The position numbers and the translations under genes were made by a program. From positions 1 to 39,388 of the forward strand of contig JBAXPR010000021.1 of assembly GCA_037132135.1 (NCBI GenBank): a DNA stretch of 39,388 bases. The letters run 5' to 3'. Under the pieces are notes generated by a model, which was not told where the DNA came from, searched no databases, and saw nothing but the letters and a program-made list of their open reading frames with translations. Shown piece by piece: positions 34,723-39,388 of the stretch. Positions within the stretch are counted from its first letter, which is position 1, and every line of letters starts with the position of its first letter. This DNA is from BOG-933 sp037132135. Lineage in GTDB: Bacteria > Pseudomonadota > Alphaproteobacteria > Azospirillales > Azospirillaceae.

Positions 34723-35034
34723 ATGCGGTACCGAGACAAGCAGTCTTGTCAGAGCTGGTACGAGCGTGAACTCAAAGAGGCCGGTCAGCGGCTGGAATCC
34801 CTGAGGGCCTGTATTCACCGTCTTCGCCTGGATCTGCGCCCCGAATGGGAGCGGCGGCTGGATGATGTCCGCGGGCGGCACAATCGCGGCGTCGCCCGGC
34901 TCGAGGCCCTGCGGCGCGCCAACAGCGATGGCTGGACGACCGCCGCCGAGCGGGCGGAGGAAGCCCTCGCCGCGCTCCGCGAGGCGCTGAGCGGGGTCGA
35001 TGAGGCCCTCAGCCTGCGGCAGATGGCGGCCTGA
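34723..35034 (+). CDS. Small coiled-coil protein, 103 residues
   Basis: Highly charged, almost wholly helical protein (ELKEAGQRLESLRACIHRLR; AAERAEEALAALREAL) with a heptad-like pattern; no domain recognised. Preceded by a GGGGGA ribosome binding site and a good sigma-54 promoter, and followed by a strong hairpin terminator, so it forms a one-gene unit. Such units fit a regulated accessory or structural protein, but function is unknown. Divergent from the glucosidase gene. Confidence 0.7.
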   Translation: MRYRDKQSCQSWYERELKEAGQRLESLRACIHRLRLDLRPEWERRLDDVRGRHNRGVARLEALRRANSDGWTTAAERAEEALAALREALSGVDEALSLRQMAA

Positions 35035-35064
35035 TCGGCCGGCAGACCGGATAGCGGGATTTTC

Positions 35065-35108
35065 GTCGGCGGCGCGATTCCGGATCGGGATCGCGCCGCC
35101 GGCGTTTT
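35065..35108 (+). terminator. Intrinsic terminator after the 103-residue gene
   Basis: A 14-base-pair stem with one G-T wobble (35065-35078 with 35090-35103), an 11-base loop, then GTTTT. It starts 30 bases after the stop and ends just before the hemC promoter. The T-run is short. Confidence 0.7.
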
Positions 35109-35116
35109 CGCCGGTC

Positions 35117-35144
35117 TTGCTCCACCCCGCGATCGTGCTAGGGT
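35117..35144 (+). promoter_or_regulatory. Sigma-70-type promoter for hemC
   Basis: TTGCTC (35117-35122), 16-base spacer, TAGGGT (35139-35144), about 40 bases before the hemC start. Same spacer and -10 as the CBS-gene promoter at 18097. Confidence 0.55.
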
Positions 35145-35185
35145 CGCGCCGCTTTTTTGGACTCAGGCCTTGAGGATCATCAGCC

Positions 35186-36136
35186 ATGACCCGATCGGTG
35201 CGAACCGGCCCCCTGCGCATCGGCACCCGCGGCAGTCCGCTGGCGCTGGCACAGGCTCACGAAACCCGGGCGCGGCTGGCGGCGGCCCATCCGGCGCTGG
35301 CCGAAGCCGGGGCGATCGAGATCCAGGTGATCAAGACCACCGGCGACCGCATCCAGGACCGCACCCTGGCCGAGGCCGGCGGCAAGGGCCTGTTCACCAA
35401 GGAGATCGAGGAGGCGCTGAGTCTTGGCGCGATCGATCTCGCGGTCCATTCGATGAAGGATGTCCCGACCTGGCTGCCTGAAGGTCTGGAGATTTCCTGC
35501 CTGCTGCCCCGGGTCGATGCCCGCGACGCCTGGTTTTCCGCCTCGGGGCAGGGGCTCGACGGTTTGCCGGCCGGGGCGGTGGTGGGTACCGCCAGCCTGC
35601 GCCGTCAGGCCCAGGTGCTGGCGCGCCGGCCCGATCTCGTGGTGGTGCCGTTGCGCGGCAATGTCGGAACCCGGCTGGCCAAGCTGGCGGCGGGCGAGGT
35701 GGCGGCGACGCTGCTGGCGCTGGCCGGGTTGACCCGCTTGGGCCTGACCCAGGGCGTCACGGCGGTGCTCGAGCCCGAGGTGATGCTGCCGGCGGTGGCG
35801 CAGGGTGCGATCGGCATCGAGTGCCGGAGCGCCGATGCGGCCGCTCTTGCCCTGCTGGCGCCGCTGGCCTGCGCCGACACCGCGGCGCGGGTCGGCGCCG
35901 AGCGCGCTCTGCTCGCGGTGCTGGACGGTTCCTGCCGGACTCCGATCGCCGCCTATGCCCGACTCGACGGTGATGGCGGGCTGATCCTCGATGCCCTGGT
36001 GCTCCGGCCCGACGGCAGCGAGAGCTTTTCGGTGCGCCGGCGGGGCGGGGTTGCCGATGCCGGGGCGCTCGGCCGCGATGCCGGCGAAGACCTGAAGGCG
36101 CGGTTGCCGGCCGATGTGTTCCGGGTCCACCCGTGA
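35186..36136 (+). CDS. hemC: Porphobilinogen deaminase (hydroxymethylbilane synthase)
   Basis: Joins four porphobilinogens to hydroxymethylbilane in tetrapyrrole synthesis. 316 residues, usual length. Signature blocks: RIGTRGSPLALAQAHETR at the N-terminus, GGKGLFTKEIEEAL, AVHSMKDVPT with catalytic Asp92, TASLRRQAQV, LRGNVGTRLAKL, AVAQGAIGIECR, and DGSCRTPI with Cys250, the dipyrromethane cofactor anchor. Ribosome binding site GAGG ten bases upstream. The stop overlaps the hemD start by four bases. Confidence 0.96.
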   Translation: MTRSVRTGPLRIGTRGSPLALAQAHETRARLAAAHPALAEAGAIEIQVIKTTGDRIQDRTLAEAGGKGLFTKEIEEALSLGAIDLAVHSMKDVPTWLPEGLEISCLLPRVDARDAWFSASGQGLDGLPAGAVVGTASLRRQAQVLARRPDLVVVPLRGNVGTRLAKLAAGEVAATLLALAGLTRLGLTQGVTAVLEPEVMLPAVAQGAIGIECRSADAAALALLAPLACADTAARVGAERALLAVLDGSCRTPIAAYARLDGDGGLILDALVLRPDGSESFSVRRRGGVADAGALGRDAGEDLKARLPADVFRVHP

Positions 36137-36846
36137 GCCGGGTCCTGATCACCCGGCCGCTGGAGGATGCCGGGGCGCTGGCGCTGGCGGTCGGCGGGCG
36201 CGGTCACGAGGTGCTGATCGAGCCCCTGCTGGAGATCGCCCTCCTCGATCAGCCGCTCCCGGACCTGAAGGAAATTCAGGCAATTCTGTTCACCAGCGCC
36301 AACGGCGTGCGCGCCTTCGCCCCCCGGTGCTCCGGGCGCGAACTGCCGGTCTATGCCGTGGGCCGGGCTACGGCTGCTGCTGCAATTGATCATGGTTTTT
36401 GGAACGTTTCCAGTGCGGATGGCGATGTCGCGGCGCTGGCCCGGCTGGTGATCGGCCAGTGCCGGCCCGAGGTGGGGGCGATGCTTCAGATCGCGGCCAC
36501 CGAGCGGGCCGGCGACCTTGGCGGTCTGCTGACCGCGGCCGGATTTGTGGTGCGGCGCGCCGTGCTGTATCAGGCTCGGCCGGCGGCGGCGCTGTCGGCG
36601 GCCACGGTGGCGGCCCTGAGCGCCGGGGCGGTCGACGCTGTGCTGCTGTTTTCGCCCCGGACGGCGCGGGCGTTGGCGGCCCTGCTGTCGGCGGCCGGAC
36701 TTGCGACGGCCGCGGCTGGCCTAACCCTGGTCTGCCTTAGCGGCGCGGTGGCAGGCGCCGCCTCTGAGAGCGGCCTGTCCTGGCGCGCGGTGCGGGTGGC
36801 GGCCCGGCCCGATCAGGACGCTCTGCTGGCGGCGCTCGGAGGCTGA
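36133..36846 (+). CDS. hemD: Uroporphyrinogen-III synthase
   Basis: Closes hydroxymethylbilane with ring-D inversion. 237 residues starting with GTG that overlaps the hemC stop (GTGA). N-terminal VLITRPLEDAGALALAVGGR and the LFTSANGVRAF and VDAVLLFSPRTARAL blocks are typical of this poorly conserved family. The genetic link to hemC makes the call firm. The gene usually found next in alphaproteobacteria, a mitofilin-like membrane protein, is absent. A perfect 18-base palindrome overlaps the stop. Confidence 0.93.
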   Translation: MSRVLITRPLEDAGALALAVGGRGHEVLIEPLLEIALLDQPLPDLKEIQAILFTSANGVRAFAPRCSGRELPVYAVGRATAAAAIDHGFWNVSSADGDVAALARLVIGQCRPEVGAMLQIAATERAGDLGGLLTAAGFVVRRAVLYQARPAAALSAATVAALSAGAVDAVLLFSPRTARALAALLSAAGLATAAAGLTLVCLSGAVAGAASESGLSWRAVRVAARPDQDALLAALGG

Positions 36847-36858
36847 CCGCGGTCAGCC
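36841..36858. terminator. Perfect palindrome overlapping the hemD stop
   Basis: GGCTGACCGCGGTCAGCC is an 18-base perfect palindrome that contains the TGA stop of hemD. It could fold at the mRNA 3' end, but no T-run follows, so termination would need another mechanism. Confidence 0.35.
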
Positions 36859-36894
36859 CGCCGCAACAGCCTTCCAGCCGGCCCGGCGTCAAAA

Positions 36895-36915
36895 CGAAAC
36901 GTTGGTCGCGTTTCG
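36895..36915. promoter_or_regulatory. Dyad about 85 bases upstream of a sigma-54 promoter
   Basis: CGAAACG-N7-CGTTTCG, perfect seven-base arms. It includes the 12-mer ACGAAACGTTGG (36894-36905) shared with the other sigma-54 promoter region. The distance suits an enhancer site for a sigma-54 activator. Confidence 0.45.
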
Positions 36916-36993
36916 CAAGGGCTTTGCCACGCAAAACGAGAAGATCGCTCCGCCGTGGCCGCGCCCGCGCCAGCAATTGTGCCGGATTTTCGC

Positions 36994-37009
36994 TGGCATC
37001 CGAGTTGCA
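36994..37009 (+). promoter_or_regulatory. Sigma-54 promoter for the 60-residue gene
   Basis: TGGCATCCGAGTTGCA keeps TGGCA and TTGCA with ten bases between GG and GC, matching the -24/-12 consensus. Transcription would begin near 37020, leaving a leader of about 155 bases. Confidence 0.65.
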
Positions 37010-37174
37010 TTGGCAGCTTACGATGATTTTTCGGAATGCCCGACGGCATGATCCATGAAGAGCCGACAGAAACAATCCTTAACATCAAAACCAGAACATT
37101 CAGTGACAAGAACGTTTCCTATGAAATCGTTGCGGTGATAGGAAATGGGGATACTGAATTCAGGAGTTGTTGGA

Positions 37175-37357
37175 ATGGCTACGGAAACTTTTTCCCGAAT
37201 TCGGACTGATATTAATAATGGCATCGCTGCGATCGATGCCGCCGTTCATCAGACCCCGGTCGACGTTGCGGCGGTCGAACGGGAACTTCAGCGGCTGCGG
37301 CAGCTTTCGGACCGGATTGCGGTGCTCATTGAGCGGTTGCGGGAAACCTGGGGCTGA
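37175..37357 (+). CDS. Small helical protein, 60 residues
   Basis: MATETFSRIRTDINNGIAAI at the N-terminus, then a second helix rich in Arg, Leu and Glu (VERELQRLRQLSDRIAVLIE). No family recognised. The ATG at 37175 has AGGAG eight bases upstream, better than the in-frame ATG at 37145. Preceded by a sigma-54 promoter and a candidate enhancer. Like the 103-residue protein it is short and coiled-coil-like, suggesting the two belong to one regulon. Function unknown. Confidence 0.65.
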   Translation: MATETFSRIRTDINNGIAAIDAAVHQTPVDVAAVERELQRLRQLSDRIAVLIERLRETWG

Positions 37358-37456
37358 CACGCGCTTCTCTTGCCATCACGGGCAGGGGAGGACCATCTTT
37401 TCGAAGGAACATCCGATCGGAGAATACAATTACCTTCGGTGTCGGGAGGGGTCATT

Positions 37457-37537
37457 GTGAGGACCGCGACTGCAATTTTAGAAAAAATGCCCGAATCCGA
37501 TCAATCTCTCACCAGTCCTGGTCACGTAGTGGAATAA
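37457..37537 (+). CDS. Possible 26-residue peptide upstream of the repressor
   Basis: GTG with GGGAGG seven bases upstream opens a 26-codon frame (MRTATAILEKMPESDQSLTS and six more residues). The ribosome binding site is good and codon use is AT-rich, as in the start of the repressor gene 58 bases downstream. It may be a leader peptide or chance; no homology recognised. Confidence 0.25.
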   Translation: MRTATAILEKMPESDQSLTSPGHVVE

Positions 37538-37595
37538 AATTCTGTGTCCTTGTGCGACTCATCGTGTTAGCGATCATTAACTCCAGTCAACGGAC

Positions 37596-38231
37596 ATGAA
37601 TGAACGTGTAGGACCGATGCACTCTTGGTGGAAACGCGTTCGCGATGAGCTAGACCGCAAGGGGTGGTCAGTGGTCGAGTTCGAACGGCGGACAGGGATC
37701 GATAAAGGCCGGCTCTACAAATATGTCACCGGTGAGGTGGTACAGCCTCGTGGCGATGCCTTTGCGCGAATGTCACAAGCGTTGGGTGTCAATGAGTGGT
37801 GGCTGAGGACCGGAGATGGTGCCCGCAGTTCCCGATTGCCGATAATCGGACGGCTGAGCGCCGGAGAAGAGTGGGTGGCGCTTCCTGATGTCGTAACTGA
37901 GGCGCGCTTTGTCGACTTCGATCTCGGTCGCGAAGATTTTTTCGCGATTGAAGTGCAGGGAGCGTCGATGGCTCCTGCTTATCGCGATGGTGACATCGTG
38001 ATCTGCTCGCGCCGGCAGATTTCCGATCTGCGCAATGTCGATCCGGCCCAGTTCCGCCGCCGCGATTGCGCCGTCAAGACGGTCGATGGCGCCGGCTACC
38101 TCAAATATGTCATTCCGGGCCGCGGCGATGGCCTGTTTACCCTGAGGTCATACAACCCGGACTATCATGACCTCGAAAATGTCGGGCTGCAATGGATCGC
38201 CCCCGTGGTCTGGATCCGGCGCGGCGGCTGA
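37596..38231 (+). CDS. CI/LexA-like repressor (HTH plus S24 peptidase)
   Basis: 211 residues. The N-terminal helix-turn-helix (about 20-65, WSVVEFERRTGIDKGRLYKY) is XRE-like. The C-terminal S24 self-cleavage domain has the scissile Ala89-Gly90 in IIGRLSAGEEW, catalytic Ser124 in VQGASMAPAYRDGDIVI and Lys161 in DCAVKTVDG. This is a phage-type repressor inactivated by RecA-stimulated autocleavage, yet no phage genes are near. The start is 37596, or 37617 (seven residues shorter); neither has a strong ribosome binding site. Convergent with the enoyl-CoA hydratase gene. Targets unknown. Confidence 0.87.
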   Translation: MNERVGPMHSWWKRVRDELDRKGWSVVEFERRTGIDKGRLYKYVTGEVVQPRGDAFARMSQALGVNEWWLRTGDGARSSRLPIIGRLSAGEEWVALPDVVTEARFVDFDLGREDFFAIEVQGASMAPAYRDGDIVICSRRQISDLRNVDPAQFRRRDCAVKTVDGAGYLKYVIPGRGDGLFTLRSYNPDYHDLENVGLQWIAPVVWIRRGG

Positions 38232-38287
38232 TCGTGGGTGGGGCGGCTGGTCTGGAAGTAAGTTCCGGATTTCTCCCCTCGGAGTCG

Positions 38288-39103
38288 TTACGATCCGCGC
38301 CAGACCGGCGGCCGTTTGTCGAGGAAGGCGGTGATCCCTTCCTGGGCATCGTCGGCCAGCATGTTCCGGGTCATCACCTGGGCGGCGTCGGCATAGGCCG
38401 CCGCGAGGTCGAGGTCGATCTGGCGATAAAACGCCGCTTTGCCGATCGCAAGGGTCAGCGGCGATTTGGCGGCGATTCGGGCCGCAAGGCCGGCGACCGC
38501 GTCGTCGAGGTCGGCGTCGGGCACGACGCTGTTGATCAACCCCCAGTCGCGGGCCTGGACGGCATCGATGGTGTCGCCGGTCAGCAGCATCGCCAGTGCC
38601 GCCTTGCGGCCGATGGCGCGGCTGAGCGCCACCATCGGTGTCGAGCAAAAGAGGCCGATGTTGACTCCCGGAGTCGCGAATCGGGTACCGGCGCCGGCAA
38701 CCGCGAGGTCGCAGGTGGCCACCAGTTGGCATCCGGCGGCGGTGGCGACGCCGTGGACGCGGGCGATCACCGGTTGGCGCAGGCGGGTGATGGTCTGCAT
38801 CAGTCGGGCGCATTGGCTGAACAGCGCCTGACAAGCGGCGGCGCCGGGGTTGTCGCGAAGTTCGCGGAGGTCGTGGCCGGCGCAGAAAACCGGGCCGGCG
38901 CCGGCCAGCACCACCACCCGAACGCCGGGGTCATCGTTTATGCTGTCAAGTGTCCGCTGCAACTCGGCGATCAGGGCCGAGGAAAGGGCGTTGCGCGTTT
39001 TGGGGCGGTTGAGCGTGAGGGTCGCCACCCCATCTTGACCATGACGGGTGACCAGCGACGTGTCGTCGCAGGGCGGCAGTGAGGGCTCGGGTTTGCTGGG
39101 CAT
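38288..39103 (-). CDS. Enoyl-CoA hydratase-like protein lacking catalytic glutamates
   Basis: 271-residue crotonase-fold protein. Oxyanion-hole and fold motifs are present: ATLTLNRPKTRNALSSALI, VFCAGHDLREL, and GVATAAGCQLVATCDLAVA. In classical hydratases GGGCEL and PEI carry the two catalytic glutamates; here they read AAGCQL and TPGVNIG, so Gln and Gly replace them, as in the ECHDC3-like branch. Enoyl-CoA hydration is therefore doubtful; acyl-CoA binding is likely. The ATG at 39103 has AAGGT eight bases upstream; a longer frame upstream is non-coding. Confidence 0.87.
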   Translation of the reverse strand: MPSKPEPSLPPCDDTSLVTRHGQDGVATLTLNRPKTRNALSSALIAELQRTLDSINDDPGVRVVVLAGAGPVFCAGHDLRELRDNPGAAACQALFSQCARLMQTITRLRQPVIARVHGVATAAGCQLVATCDLAVAGAGTRFATPGVNIGLFCSTPMVALSRAIGRKAALAMLLTGDTIDAVQARDWGLINSVVPDADLDDAVAGLAARIAAKSPLTLAIGKAAFYRQIDLDLAAAYADAAQVMTRNMLADDAQEGITAFLDKRPPVWRGS

Positions 39104-39321
39104 CGGCTCGGGACCTTGCTGGACGGAACGGGGTGGCGCGGCGCCCGGGCGGCAGGGGCGGGCAGGCGGATAACCATTAGGAAATATGATATTTTTCTCA
39201 ATCGCAACCCTGGTTTTGCACAGCTCTGGCCGCCGGAAGGCCGACGGGTGGTCGCCCAATAAAATTTTTATGAAAAATCGGTTAAAAATTGGTATCGGGA
39301 TGCCTGACTGGAGAAATTCTC

Positions 39322-39388
39322 ATGACAATTGGATTGAAGCATGCCTATCCGGTTAAGACATACACCCACTACATGTGGGATGTATCCA
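39322..39388 (+). pseudogene. Gene start interrupted by the IS (partial)
   Basis: ATG with GGAG eight bases upstream, after an AT-rich promoter-like stretch (39258-39300). Only six codons, MTIGLK, precede the IS boundary at 39340; the frame then runs open through the IS to the window edge. The host gene was probably cut at its seventh codon; its identity cannot be read here. It could also be a chance start. Confidence 0.4.
39340..39388 (+). mobile_element. Terminus of an IS4-family-like insertion sequence (right window edge)
   Basis: Begins CATGCCTATCCGGTTAAGA and runs outward; identical over its visible length to the left-edge copy on the other strand. Flanking bases differ from those at the left edge, so no target-site duplication links the two ends. 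The element body lies outside the window. Confidence 0.6.

Larger units (their letters stand above)
36847..37174. other. Regulatory intergenic region after hemD
   Basis: About 330 bases with no gene. Holds the dyad at 36895 and the sigma-54 promoter at 36994, listed separately, then an AT-richer leader of about 150 bases to the small gene at 37175. Confidence 0.6.

Noticed and set aside
36902..36916. Second sigma-54-like site TTGGTCGCGTTTCGC
   Set aside because: Only nine bases between GG and GC; spacing is fatal for sigma-54 promoters.
1..39388. tRNA, rRNA or CRISPR repeats
   Set aside because: Looked for T-loop and CCA-end patterns and regularly spaced repeats in all gaps; none found.

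Overview
This 39.4 kb window looks like chromosomal DNA of a GC-rich, motile alphaproteobacterium of Rhodospirillaceae type. The evidence is the strongly GC-biased codon use, the urtABCDE urea transporter, an overlapping hemC-hemD pair, several chemotaxis and c-di-GMP proteins, a FliL-like protein, and promoters with a TAGGGT-type -10. The species cannot be named from the sequence. There is no rRNA, tRNA, CRISPR array or integrase. Both ends run outward into the same 50-base sequence, read as the terminus of an IS4-family-like insertion sequence. It truncates a chemoreceptor gene on the left and a gene start on the right, so the window is probably a contig bounded by two IS copies.

Layout. 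0-2.1 kb: chemoreceptor clipped by the IS. 2.1-2.8 kb: AT-rich non-coding DNA. 2.8-12.2 kb: a minus-strand operon urtA-B-C-D-E-uca that imports urea and carboxylates it; no allophanate hydrolase is present. 12.4-13.6 kb: MFS exporter. 13.8-23.0 kb: a signalling block with an HD-GYP response regulator, a pseudogene of a PstS-like binding protein, a second chemoreceptor, a CBS-pair protein, a structured leader with a 22-codon ORF, a variant hemerythrin, a Rap1a/Tai-like secreted protein and a hybrid histidine kinase. 23.1-24.2 kb: an unrecognised 390-residue protein. 24.8-25.8 kb: convergent FliL-like and tandem-DUF2061 genes. 25.9-27.3 kb: molybdopterin genes mogA and moaD-moaE, divergent around an FNR/FixK-like box. 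27.3-31.8 kb: a minus-strand group with a double cold-shock protein, a TPR-2OG-Fe(II) oxygenase, a Myb/SANT-like protein and a thioredoxin-fold lipoprotein without active-site cysteines; a perfect CRP-type palindrome lies inside it. 32.1-34.3 kb: a flavodoxin-fold oxidoreductase convergent with a GH13 alpha-glucosidase. 34.6-37.4 kb: hemC-hemD between two small helical proteins, each preceded by a sigma-54 promoter. 37.6-39.1 kb: a CI/LexA-like repressor and an enoyl-CoA hydratase-like protein.

The most unusual part is 18.8-19.07 kb, upstream of the hemerythrin gene. A 22-codon ORF with a ribosome binding site is followed by three segments. The middle one can pair with either the upstream or the downstream one, as in an attenuator or translational switch, and the hemerythrin it precedes has Asp in place of a conserved iron-ligand His. 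Other notable points are the two sigma-54 promoters that share a 12-mer, the urea carboxylase joined to a urea ABC transporter without its usual partner genes, and the Cys-less redoxin translationally coupled to a DNA-binding-like protein. All functional calls rest on motif reading and memory of families; no database search was possible.
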